Source: Closterium sp. NIES-65
Lineage: Eukaryota > Streptophyta > Zygnematophyceae > Desmidiales > Closteriaceae
Assembly (NCBI GenBank): GCA_948144175.1
Contig: CANXME010002420.1
Location: forward strand, 124,001-188,000
Reading direction: 5' to 3'
Length of the DNA: 64,000 nucleotides
How positions within the stretch are numbered: the first letter of the stretch is position 1; each line of letters opens with the position of its first letter. A program made the translations under genes and the position numbers. Below the pieces are notes generated by a model. The model was not told the origin of the DNA. It searched no databases and saw only the letters and a list, made by a program, of their open reading frames with translations. This document shows positions 12,480 through 22,100 of this stretch, one piece after another.

Positions 12480-12617
12480 TGTCAGAATCCCAACCACTAG
12501 ACCATTGGGATAAAAGGGCTTGTTAAGTAGCGGGTCAGTGCGCCCATAACCCCCCAGGCCAACATGCCTGTAACCCTTCCTTAGGATCAATCGGGGATCA
12601 CCAGTGGACCTCTGACA
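12480..12617 (-). repeat. TRIM LTR copy (5' in element orientation)
   Basis: This is the 138-bp partner of 12273-12410. In element orientation it is followed immediately by TGGTATCAGAGC at 12479-12468. Confidence 0.88.
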
Positions 12618-12932
12618 TAGGGCGACGGGGCCGGGGCGCAGGTAGGGCGACGGGGCCGGGGCGCAGGTAGGGCGACGGGGCCGGGGCGCAGCTAGGGCGA
12701 CGGGGCCGAGGCGCAGCTAGGGCGACGGGGCCGGGGCCGTAGGTAGGGCGACGGGGTCGCTAGGGCGACGAATCAGGGGCCGCTAAGGCGGCGCGACTTG
12801 GCCGCTAGGGCGGCTTGACGAAGTCAGAGAAGGGAGCGCTGACTCGGGCTGAGCGCGCTCCGGGCAGGAAAAAAAACTTTCGACTTGGTGGGCCCTAGGC
12901 ACAGTTCCCACGAGGGAACCTGCTCGATACCA

Positions 12933-13055
12933 TGAGAAAACTGAAACAAGAATGAATGCACTAAGGAATGGAATGTGGTACAAATGTGCAACTCTAGAAA
13001 TGTGTACCCCATATAGGCTACCCCACTACAGCCTACAGAACATTATGATTTGACA
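12933..13055 (-). repeat. Copia-2 5' LTR
   Basis: This 123-bp LTR runs tgagaaaactg...atttgaca on the plus strand and is followed by TSD cgtag (13056-13060). Inward of it, in element orientation, comes TGGTATCGAGCAGG. Confidence 0.93.
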
Positions 13056-13060
13056 CGTAG

Positions 13061-13739
13061 TACCATATGGTTGGCAGTTCCCGCAGCACATTCACACTCT
13101 TGCAGAATATGGCAGGAGCAGCAAGACCACCAGAGGCAAGCAGAGGCAAGCAGTCAGGCGCCATGTTTTTCGAGACACCACAAGTTTCCGCTAGTTCTTC
13201 GATTGCGGCTGTCCTGCGGGGATTCGTGAGTCGTCCCTTACCAGCAACTGGATTCGGAGCAGAAGGCTGCATCTAGCCCGAGGCTGCATCGATGCGAGGG
13301 ACTCTGATTGCTGCCAAAAACATTCATTCCCGGGGTGAGCACTGAAGTTAGTATTTCAGGCTGAGAGACTATTTTCGAGGGAGTTACTCCGAGGATGGAG
13401 ACCATTTTCGAATCATCATCAGGGATGGCTTGATCTGGAATCCAAATGTTCCGAAGAGTAGCGACTCATCGCAAAAGTCCAAGGCTCAACAACTTTTCCG
13501 CAACTTTTGAACGCCCCGGAAACAAAAACCCAACCCTGGTGGTTATGTGTTTCAATTTTAAAAAATCGAGTCGTTTTTGTCAGCGCCGCGTCATTTCTCA
13601 CCGTGACGACGTCACGCAACGAACGTAACTCTCTGCATTTCGTTGCTGATATCAGCAAGCGCCGCGGCGGGAGCTTCTGCATGACAGGAACTGCTCTAAA
13701 TTCTTGATTGCACCACCTTCTGAACCTTAGTGATCCCAA
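13061..13739. other. Host DNA right of copia-2
   Basis: This is single-copy-looking DNA with only short open frames (minus 13033-13272 and 13419-13739). Neither shows a motif I recognise. The first is cut by the copia-2 insertion. Nothing else was seen. Confidence 0.4.
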
Positions 13740-14291
13740 ATGGTGATCCCTTCACCATCATCACCATCATCACATCAACACCGCCGATCCCATGCGCAAC
13801 CGCCTCCAGCGCCGGCGGCGGCGCGGAATCCGGCGGCGCCGCCGCAGCAGTGGAGCCAAGCGGCTGGCGCTCGCGCTGCCGCCGCCATCGCCTTCGCAAG
13901 CGCCGCCGCACAGTCGGCGCTCTTCTCCGTAAACCCCACCCTGGACACTGCCGCCTCCTCCGCCGCCTCTGCCGCTGCCGCCGCCGCGGGCGCCGCAGGC
14001 GCAGCTTCTGCCACCGGGCCAGCCTGGGGGAGCTTTTTGCGGAATCCGCCGATTCTCCCCTTCCAAACGCTCTCTGCATCCGCCCCGGGGCCACTGGGAG
14101 GCCCTCTTGCCTTCGGAGCTGCCTTTACCGGAGCAAGCGGGATGGCTTTCCTCCTCCTCCTCCTCCCTCTCCACCATTCGCTCGGCGGTCTCTCTCCATC
14201 CTTCCCCATTCCTCCTCCCTTTTCCAATCCTCCCTTCCCCAATTCTCCCTTCCCCAGGGGCTCCTCCTTTCCGTCTCCTCCATTTCCCTGA
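13740..14291 (+). CDS. Ala/Pro/Ser-rich open frame, unrecognised
   Basis: A 183-codon frame from ATG 13740 encodes a Pro/Ser-rich start, a long Ala-rich middle (about residues 35-95), a more balanced stretch around PILPFQTLSASAPGPLGGPL, a hydrophobic MAFLLLLLPL segment and a Pro/Phe-rich end. I recognise no domain. The CT-rich end (14150-14290) looks like intron or UTR, so a true exon may end earlier. Overlapping frames on both strands are also open because of the GCC-repeat composition. This makes coding status uncertain. It could be the first exon of the locus that continues to the zinc-finger gene. Confidence 0.3.
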   Translation: MVIPSPSSPSSHQHRRSHAQPPPAPAAARNPAAPPQQWSQAAGARAAAAIAFASAAAQSALFSVNPTLDTAASSAASAAAAAAGAAGAASATGPAWGSFLRNPPILPFQTLSASAPGPLGGPLAFGAAFTGASGMAFLLLLLPLHHSLGGLSPSFPIPPPFSNPPFPNSPFPRGSSFPSPPFP

Positions 14292-14340
14292 GTTTATCCT
14301 GAGAACGAAAACAACCCAAAACTCAAGCCATTTCAGCTAG

Positions 14341-14473
14341 CCTCCTCCTCCTCCTCCTCCTCCTCCTCCTCCTCCTCCTCCTCCTCCTCCTCCTCCTCCT
14401 CCTCCTCCTCCTCCTCCTCCTCATCCTCCTCCTCCTCCTCCTCCTCCTCCTCCTCCTCCTCCTCCTCCTCCTC
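14341..14473. repeat. (TCC)n microsatellite
   Basis: An almost pure CTC/TCC trinucleotide run of about 133 bp with one tcatcc interruption. The poly-Glu and poly-Gly frames across it are by-products. Confidence 0.95.
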
Positions 14474-15254
14474 CACCCTTTCCCCCTCTTCCAACTGCTT
14501 TCCCTCTCCTTGACACACGCCAGGTCGCGTCATCACCTGTCGTTGCCATGTCAGCAGGCGTCGGCTCCAGGTGCTGGGCGGCAAAGACTGAGGTTCCTCC
14601 AGGCAGCGAGGCGACTTCTGGATCCGGGCGGCTTCTTTTGGAGACACAATTATTGCTGCTGCCCAGTCCTGCACGTGGTTCAATTCCCAACTCTTTATGT
14701 GGCGCTTCTCCTGCTACAGTTAACCCCCCGGTACAAGGTCGCTCGTTACAGTCCCAGACGGTACCAGCAGTGCTAGGATCATACTCGGTACACATAAGCG
14801 TTCCTTCTCCTCGTCTGCTGAATTTGTTTGGATCCCAGTCAGACGAAGACTGTATAACCCAAAGGGGAGATGGGCTAAACGCAGGACAAGTAAGGATATG
14901 GGTAGGGGAAGGAGAAGAGCAGGAGAAGGAAGGATGCGGGGAAGAGTGGGGGAGAATAAGGGAAGGGGAAGGAGAGGGGAGGAGATGGGTGGGAGAAGGG
15001 GGGATAAGGGAGAGGGAAGACAGCAGAAAAGAGGGGGAAGGGAGGACAAGGGAAGGGGAAGAGAGGAAAAGGGAGGGGGAAGGGAGGAAAAAAAAAAGGG
15101 GAGCAGAAGGCAAGGCAGAGCGTATAGAGGGTAGTGGTGCCTCTAGAGAGGATGAAGAGAGAACGGATGAGACAAGTTGTGATGGAGAAGAGAGGAGGGA
15201 TGACGAAGATAGAAGAGTGGCCATGAGGGGGGGTATGGGGATGGATGAAGAGAT
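14474..15254. other. Purine-rich stretch without a recognisable gene
   Basis: This stretch has ordinary complexity to about 14890, then a strongly purine-rich plus strand (gggaagggg, gagaagg) to about 15250. Long open frames cross it on both strands but reflect composition. No domain was seen. Confidence 0.5.
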
Positions 15255-15830
15255 GGGAGTAGGCATGGGTACAGGCATGGGTACAGTAATGGGTACAGGT
15301 ATGGGGACAGGCATGGAGGTAGGCGTGGGAACAGGCATGGGGACAGGCATGGGAACAGGCATGGGGACAGGCATGGGGACAGGCATGGGAACAGGCATGG
15401 GTACAGGCATGGGTACAGGCATGGGTACAGGCATGGGGACAGGCATGGGAACAGGCATGGGGACAGGCATGGGGACAGGCATGGGAACAGGCATGGGTAC
15501 AGGCATGGGTACAGGCATGGGTACAAGCATGGGTACAGGTATGGGGACAGGCATGGAGGCAAGCGTGGGAACAGGCATGGGGACAGGCCTTGGAACAGGA
15601 ATAGGGACAGGCATGGGGACAGGCATGGGAACAGGCATGGGTACAGGCATGGGTACAGGCATGGGTACAGGCATGGGTACAGGCATGGGTATAGGTATGG
15701 GGACAGGCATGGAGGCAGGCGTGGGAACAGGCATGGGGAGAGGCATGGGAACAGGCATGGGGACAGGCATGGGGACAGGCATGGGAACAGGCATGGGGAC
15801 AGGCTTGGGGAAAGGCTTGGGGACAGACAT
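15255..15830. repeat. 12-bp minisatellite, unit close to ATGGGTACAGGC
   Basis: About 47 units with variants ggtaca, ggaaca and gggaca alternate in higher-order blocks. The unit is a multiple of three and stop-free, so plus (Gly-Thr-Gly-Met) and minus (Met-Pro-Val-Pro) frames both stay open. I do not call either frame a gene. Confidence 0.92.
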
Positions 15831-15850
15831 GGGAAGAGATAGCACAGGGT

Positions 15851-16984
15851 TTGGGAGCAGGCGTTACAATAACAGAGACCAACACTAAGGAAGCAGGTGA
15901 AGCTTCAGTCGTGGGTACAGTCTTGTTTACGGACATGGGGAGCAGAGGCGTTGCAATGACAGATACTGCCGCTGATGCTGCTGAATTGTCTCATCTGCAG
16001 GAGCGATATCAACTGGCTCTCCTGCGGCAACTGGGGCTGCAGCAGCTGCTGCTGCAGCATCAGCAGCAGCAGCATCAGCAGCAGCAACAACACCAACAGG
16101 CTTTGCTACAGCAGGTCCGTCAGCAAACCCAGCAACAGCAGTCGCAGCAGCAGAGTTACTGGATGGATCCTCTACAGCAGCAACAATACTAGTTGCAGCT
16201 GCAGAAGCAGCAGCAGCACCAGCCGCAAGGCTTGTTCCAGCAAGGCTTGTTGAAGCAAGCTTTGTTGCAGCCAGCTGAGCAGCAAGCTTTGTTGCAGCAA
16301 GCTGGGCAGCAAGCTTTGTTGCAGCAAGCTTTGTTGCAGCAAGCATTGTTGCAGCAAGTTGAGCAGCAAGCTTTGTTGCAGCAAACTTTGTTGCAGCAAG
16401 CTTTGTTGCAGCAGCAAGCTTTATTGCAGCAAGCTAAGCAAGAGAAGAGTAAAAGGCTGCAGATTCAGAAGCAGCAGCCGCAGCAGCAGCAACTGGGTTT
16501 GGAGCAGCGAGTAAAACAGAGGCAGGAGGAGCGAGAAGCAGAACAGCAACAGGTACGACAAGAGGCGGCACAATCACCCTCACAGCAGCTGCTGCTTCTG
16601 CAACAGGCAAGGCAGCGGCAGGAGGAGCAAGAAGCAGCACAGCAGCATGCACAGCAAGAGGCACAGCAACGGAGGCAGCAGCTGCTCCTGAGGCAACTGG
16701 ATCAGCAGCAAAGGCAAAGGCAGGAAGAGCGAGCAGAACAGCAGGCGCGACAGCAGTCACAGCAACAAGCGCAGCAGCAACAGCAGGCACGAGCACAGGC
16801 AGAACTTTCAAGGTTTCTGACTTCTCACGTGCAATGTCCAGTCCAACTGGCAGAGCATTATCAAGATGTATCAATCGATCTACATCCAAATTTATCAACT
16901 GAACAGCATCCAGATTTATCAACCGATCCGCATTGGAATCAGGTTGTTTTGAGCGAAAGAGCACAGGCCCTCCTGTCCTCCTGA
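15851..16984 (+). pseudogene. Gln-rich coiled-coil-like open frame with one internal TAG
   Basis: The frame is open for 378 codons except for TAG at 16190-16192. It encodes ELSHLQERYQLALLRQLGLQ, then poly-Gln, then repeated LLQQALLQQ units, then a charged Gln/Glu/Arg stretch (RQRQEERAEQQARQQ) and a normal-looking tail ending in stop at 16982-16984. An AG acceptor at 15998-15999 (tctcatctgcag) could start an exon at GAGCGATATC. No catalytic domain is visible; Gln-rich proteins of this kind are often transcriptional co-factors, which is inference. The TAG sits in a CAG-rich context and may be a CAG mutation. It may belong to the same locus as the finger gene at 23275. Confidence 0.4.
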
Positions 16985-17083
16985 CTTGGAGTATCAAGTC
17001 TCACTCCCTCAGCTTCTGTTGCTGCTGCTGCCGCCACTGCTGCCGCCACTGCTGCCACTGCTGCTGCTGCTGCTGCTGCTGCT

Positions 17084-17574
17084 TGTAACAGTGTGGCAGC
17101 CGAATGCTGCCAAGTACACTGCAGGTGGGCGGAAGTCAAGCGCCACCTCACCAACTGTTCGTATTGGTCAAACGCCTCAACCTGCAGCTGAGCGACCAGG
17201 TCCTGACGCGCAACCCAACACAAACCCTCGCGCGAAAATTACAAAACGCAGAACACCGAAGTTCCGACCGCTTGCCGACTTCGCCAACAACACCGACGAA
17301 ATTACAGCCCCGTAACCAAGCTCACCGTCCAATCCCGTACCGCAATAATTCTCTGAATTTCACGGCAGGTTCATTTCAAAGGGGTTGGGTTACCATTGAG
17401 AAATTCAGAGAGAGTCGCGACTTGGGAGTGCGACTCGATATTTGAATGTGCTCTATAAAATTGTACTGTGAAATTTGTGAAGTCATAGTGCAATTTCCAG
17501 AGAACTCCAGAGAGCACTCTATCCTCGTTTTCCTAGCCTACTAAGGCTGCTACTTCCCTGCCAGCAACGTTTCA
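17084..17574 (+). repeat. Gypsy 5' LTR
   Basis: 491 bp, TG...CA termini, TATA-like ctctataaaat at about 17451-17461. The following aatcagagcc (17580-17589) is a possible degenerate primer-binding site. Confidence 0.92.
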
Positions 17575-17630
17575 CTAGTAATCAGAGCCTGGTTAGTTAT
17601 TTCGCACGCTCCCGCCATATTCTAGACCCT

Positions 17631-18500
17631 ATGGCCGGACCGTCTGATATGACGCCGGAACTCTGGAACGAATTTGTGGCGAATATGCGCCGAGAAATTG
17701 AACGCGAGGTGCGTGACCGGATCCTCGGCGAACTCCAGGAACGTGGACTCCTGGGCACACAGGTGCCGACGCCAGCACCTGCTGTGGTTTCTGCACGACC
17801 CAAAGCACCCGAACCTGAGCCGTTCATCCCTGGAAAACGTCACTTACCGGTGCGACGATGGCTTTTCCAAGTGGAGGAATACCTCTCCATTTGTCATGTC
17901 AAACGGGCGGAGTGGGCTCGACACGCCGGCATGATGCTGAGAGGTGCAGCTGCTACTTGGTGGCAGAGTTTCCATGCTACGATTTCAACTTGGGAAGAGT
18001 TTTCTGCATCGCTATTAATGAACTTCGAGCCGGTCAACTCCATCGAGCGCACACGTGACAACCTCGCTGAATTACGCCAACATCGCTCGGTCGCTGAGTA
18101 CATCAACCGCTTCCGCGAGCTCGTGCTTGAGATCCCTCACATCCCTGCTGCTGAACAGATGGACAAATTCAAGCGTGGGCTGAAGCCGAAAATCCGCACC
18201 GAGGTCGAACTCCGCGGCGCTACGACGTTGGATGAGATGATTCGTGTCGCCGAGCGTTTTGACACCATCAACTTTGCAGCATACCAGCGATTCCAAGGAC
18301 GAACCGGGCAACACACCACTGCTGGACCTACCTACCGCACCAACGGTCCTTCTCCCATAGAGCCCGGTGTGGTGGAACAGCGTGCACGCAACCAGTCCAC
18401 GCTTACGTGCTACTCGTGCGGGAAAGTCGGCCACATCAAGCGACATTGCCCGAACCGCCGCAACTTCGAAAGGTCTCCGGGAAACGGACAGCGCCAGTAG
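17631..18500 (+). CDS. Gypsy Gag with CCHC zinc knuckle
   Basis: This 289-residue protein starts at ATG 17631, the first start after the LTR. It has the plant Ty3 Gag (retrotrans_gag) pattern: HAGMMLRGAAATWWQSF, TWEEFSASLLMNFEP, LAELRQHRSVAEYINRFREL and MDKFKRGLKPKIRTEV, about residues 95-200. A canonical nucleocapsid knuckle CYSCGKVGHIKRHC follows near residue 265. It ends at TAG 18498-18500 in the context CAGTAGCAG. The same frame continues open through 45 codons into the protease, so this TAG is either a readthrough stop or a CAG mutation. Function: capsid formation and RNA binding. Confidence 0.92.
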   Translation: MAGPSDMTPELWNEFVANMRREIEREVRDRILGELQERGLLGTQVPTPAPAVVSARPKAPEPEPFIPGKRHLPVRRWLFQVEEYLSICHVKRAEWARHAGMMLRGAAATWWQSFHATISTWEEFSASLLMNFEPVNSIERTRDNLAELRQHRSVAEYINRFRELVLEIPHIPAAEQMDKFKRGLKPKIRTEVELRGATTLDEMIRVAERFDTINFAAYQRFQGRTGQHTTAGPTYRTNGPSPIEPGVVEQRARNQSTLTCYSCGKVGHIKRHCPNRRNFERSPGNGQRQ

Positions 18501-18636
18501 CAGTGGGGCAGACCTCTTGCGCATCGCATGCCCCGCTTCTCCCGACTCCATTATTCAACCACATCCAACGCTCCATTCCCCGCCATCATTCTATACGCAA
18601 AAATAAAGAATCGCTACGTTGACTTTTTGCTCGATA

Positions 18637-19160
18637 CCGTAATACCCCGGATATAAGCGCACCTGCGCTTATAATAAAACAGTGTTTTTTGGGGGGGTGC
18701 GCTTATAATTGAGTCAGATTTATAAGCGCATGCGCTTATATAATAACAAATGCAGATTTATAATTCATTGGCACCAAACTGTACATATCCTTCTTGTGAT
18801 TTCAATCGAATCGAAGTGGTAGCGAGTCGCAATTCAGATTCGCGCGTGAGCGATTTTCTGCCGGCGCACAGAGGAAAATTTCCACGTCACTATCAGAAAT
18901 GCCAGCTCATACTGACTGGACGCGCAGTATGTGAGGTCCTCGAAAGTCAATCGAAGCGAAAATAGTTGTATCTTCACTGCAAAATTTGAAATCGCTACCG
19001 TTTTTATCTGGTTTAAATTTTAGAATTATACGCGCGCTTATAATAAATCAAGGTTTTACAGGGGGTGCGCTTATAAATGAGGATCGGCCATAAGCGCATT
19101 GCTCCAGATACAAGCGCATGCGTTTATAATAGGCCTGCGCTTATATCCGGGGCCATACGG
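18637..19160. mobile_element. TA-flanked MITE inside gypsy protease codons
   Basis: A 524-bp insertion is bounded by TA (18635-18636 and 19161-19162). Ends match as inverted repeats over 25 bp with three mismatches: CCGTAatacCCCGGATATAA on the left against CCGTAtggcCCCGGATATAA on the right complement, both continuing GCGCA. Inside are several subterminal copies of gcgcttataa in both orientations and ggggtgcgcttataa blocks. There is no ORF of note. TA target sites and this end structure fit a Tc1/mariner or pogo-type non-autonomous element; the superfamily is inference. Taking it out with one TA restores the LLDTGAS protease frame. Confidence 0.88.
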
Positions 19161-22100
19161 TACCGGCGCTTCAGCAAATTTCCTCTCTCCCTCAATTGCT
19201 GCTGAACTTTCTCTCCCCGAAGATCCCAACAGCAACCCGCAGGACGTGATCATGGCAGATGGTACTCGGCGGCGCTGCGGACCTACTCTCCTCCCTGTGC
19301 ATTGCATGTTTGGAAGCTTGGAGGCAACGGTCACGTTCGAGCAACTGCACCTCGGCGGGTACGAAGGCATTATCGGTCGACCATGGTTGCACCAGTTTGG
19401 ACCGCGGATTTATTGGCGCAACGGAACTGTCACCGTCGGCAACTACAACCTCCCATCCCACTCCTTTCGCCGACCATGGTCATCCCCAACCAGTTCCGCT
19501 TCATCAACCCATCCACCCCAACCTGCCCCATCTCCATCTTCCCATATCCCCCCTCTCCCTCCTCCTTGCATAGCTCCCGTGCAGCAGCCAACACCACCCG
19601 GCTCCCCCGAAGTGATCAACACACCTCCTCCTTCTCCACCCCACCCAACCCAGCAGCCACGACGTCCCATCATCCGCCCCGCCTCTGAAGTTATCAATCC
19701 ATCAGCCCCCATCCCTCCATCACCACCTCCTCCTCATCATCTCCTAGTCAACTTCACCGCTCCCGAATCTGAACCATCACCCAACTCTCTCCCATCACCT
19801 ATACAGAAGTTACTCCAAGGCTACACCGACGTCTTCCCCGAAGATCTTCCCGCCGAACTTCCACCCGAGCGTGCTATTGACCATAGCATCCGCCTCATTC
19901 CAGGTTCTACACCGCCCGTGCGCCCAACCTATTGCATGAGCACCGCTGAACTTTTGGAGCTCCAACGTCAACTCGATGACCTTCTCGAGAAGGGTTTCAT
20001 CCGCCCAAGCACCTCACCATACGCTGCCCCCGTGCTTTTCACCCGCAAGAAGGAAGGTGACCTGCGCCTTTGCATCAACTACCGCGCCCTCAACGCCATC
20101 ACAATCAAGAATAAGTACCCGCTGCCCCGTGTCGAGGAGTTGTTCGACATGCTTGGGGAAGCAACAGTTTTCAGCAAGCTCGACCTACGCTCCGGTTACC
20201 ACCAGATCCGGCTCGCCGAAGACGACATCAACAAGACGGCGTTTCGAACCCGCTACGGCCACTTCGAGTTCCGCGTACTTCCGTTCGGCCTCACCAACGC
20301 ACCAGCCACGTTCATGGGACTCATGAACGACATTTTTCGGCCCTTCCTCGACCGCTTTGTCATCGTGTTCCTCGATGACATCCTCATTTTCAGCAAGTCA
20401 CTCGAGGAACACGCTCAGCACCTACGCATCGTCCTCGACACGCTTCGCCAACACCGCCTCTACGCCAACCTCTCCAAGTGCACCTTCGCCCGTTCAAGCA
20501 TCGGCTTTCTCGGCCATGTCATCAGCTCCAAAGGCATTGCTATGGACCCCGCAAAGGTCCAGTGCCTTGCTGATTGGCCAGCCCCACGCACGGTAGCGGA
20601 GCTGCAAAGTTTCATCGGCCTCGCCAAGCATTACCGGAAATTCATTTTCAACTTTTCTCACATCTGCGCCCCTTTGACCGATCTCTTCCGTCAAGGAGCT
20701 GCCTTTCAATGGGGACTACCGCAGCAGACCGCTTTCAACTCAATCAAATCAGCACTCACCTCTGCACCGGTCCTCACCATCGCCGACCCTTCACGCCCAT
20801 ACTTCATATGGACCGATGCTTCCGATGTCGCTGTCGGTGCCATTCTTTGCCAAGACCACGGCCATGGGATGCAGCCACTCGCTTTCGAGTCACGCAAGCT
20901 TCAACCGGCAGAGCGCAACTACGCAACACACGATCGGGAGCTCCTTGCCATTGTCCACGCAATCAACACATGGCGCTGTTACGTGGAGCTGCAGCCCGTC
21001 ACCGTCTACACCGACCACCGCCCTCTTCAACACTTGAAAACACAGCCCGTGCTCAGCTGCCGCCAAGCCCGATGGGCTGAGTTTTTGGAGCAGTTCGTAC
21101 TCTCGCTTCAAATTATCTACCGCCCCGGAAAACTCAACCCAGCCGACATCTTGTCCCGACCACCACCACCAGCCCCACCACCCACCGACCAGCCCAAACC
21201 AACCACCAACCAGCTCCACCACTCCCCAACCAGCCCCACCTCATCACCTCCACCTCACACTCCGAACCCACCCTTGCAACTCCATGGAATCAGCAGCATC
21301 ACTTGGGATGATACCTTCATCACGAAATTTCAGCGCGCCTACAAACGTGACCTGTTTTTTGTCAAGCAAGCACCCGAGGACCCGGCCTACTCATTTGAAG
21401 ACCCATTTTGGTACAACACCGTCACCAAGACCATTAGTGTCCCTGCAAATCGCTCTTTACGACAGCTGCTACTCTCCGAATACCACGACACCGTTACCGG
21501 CAGCCACTTTGGTGTTGAGAAGACCTACGCACGCCTCTCCAACGACTACCATTGGCCACGCATGCATGCTGATGTGCGTGACTTCATACGCACCTGCCAC
21601 ACCTGCCAACAACTCAAAGCACGCACCACCAACCGCTACGGACTCCTTCAGCCCATCCCTCCACCTACCAAAGTGTCGGATGAAGTCACCATGGACTTCA
21701 TCATGGATCTGCCCCGCACACCCCGCAGCTACAACGCTATCCTAGTCGTCGTCGACCGACTCTCCAAAATGAGCCACTTCATTCCTACCCACACAACCGT
21801 CACCGCACCCGAAACAGCCCGACTCTTCTTCGATCACATTGTCCGCCTACATGGTCTCCCATCCGCCATCATTTCAGACCGTGACCCCCGCTTCTTGAGT
21901 AACTTTTGGCAGAGCCTCTTCAAGCTTCACAGAACCCGGCTGAAGTTTTCTACCGCGTATCACCCTGAAACGGACGGACAAACCGAACGGATGAACCGCA
22001 CGCTTGAAGACTCCCTCCGTGCACAAGTTACTGCTCGCCAAACTGATTGGGATCTCCACCTCACCGCCATCGAACTCGCATACAACAGCACACCCCACCT

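Larger units (their letters stand above)
12273..12617 (-). mobile_element. TRIM: 345-bp miniature LTR retrotransposon nested in copia-2
   Basis: Two 138-bp direct repeats (12273-12410 and 12480-12617, one mismatch) flank only 69 bp. In minus orientation each repeat starts TGTCAGAGG and ends ATTCTGACA. The internal piece begins directly with TGGTATCAGAGC, the classic plant copia primer-binding site, and ends with GCGGGGGGG, a plausible polypurine tract. taggg flanks both sides (12268-12272, 12618-12622); it fits a 5-bp TSD but also occurs in the host repeat. There is no coding capacity, so mobility would depend on another element's proteins. The junction carries tRNA-type A and B boxes. Confidence 0.88.
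11572..12932 (-). repeat. Copia-2 leader with GC-rich tandem repeats
   Basis: The leader holds two repeat fields: ggcggctcgg units (11640-11860) and roughly 20-bp units with core GGTAGGGCGGCGGGGCCGCA (11870-12270). Further ggtagggcgacggggccggg units follow at 12618-12760. A 345-bp TRIM interrupts the array. The LTR-proximal 12890-12932 keeps the conserved hairpin and GGGCCC block. Confidence 0.8.
5218..13055 (-). mobile_element. Copia-2: complete Ty1/copia element with TSD CGTAG
   Basis: This minus-strand element is bounded by 123-bp LTRs at 5218-5340 and 12933-13055 and flanked by the 5-bp duplication cgtag at 5213-5217 and 13056-13060. The LTRs differ at three positions by eye. The primer-binding site TGGTATCGAGCAGG follows the 5' LTR at 12932 and below, and a polypurine tract (TATGGGGGTG) precedes the 3' LTR. 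The polyprotein is broken by stops and frameshifts. The leader contains a nested miniature LTR element. Confidence 0.95.

Noticed and set aside
13033..13272. Small minus-strand ORF next to copia-2 as a disrupted host gene
   Set aside because: Reading across the empty site gives only about 90 codons with no recognised motif and no splice context; left as unannotated host DNA.
14421..15845. 474-codon minus-strand frame of Met-Pro-Val-Pro repeats
   Set aside because: It is the complement of a 12-bp minisatellite plus purine-rich and TCC tracts; both strands are open for composition reasons.
18637..19160. Non-coding spacer of the chromovirus
   Set aside because: TA duplication, 25-bp inverted ends and exact restoration of the protease codons show it is an insertion.
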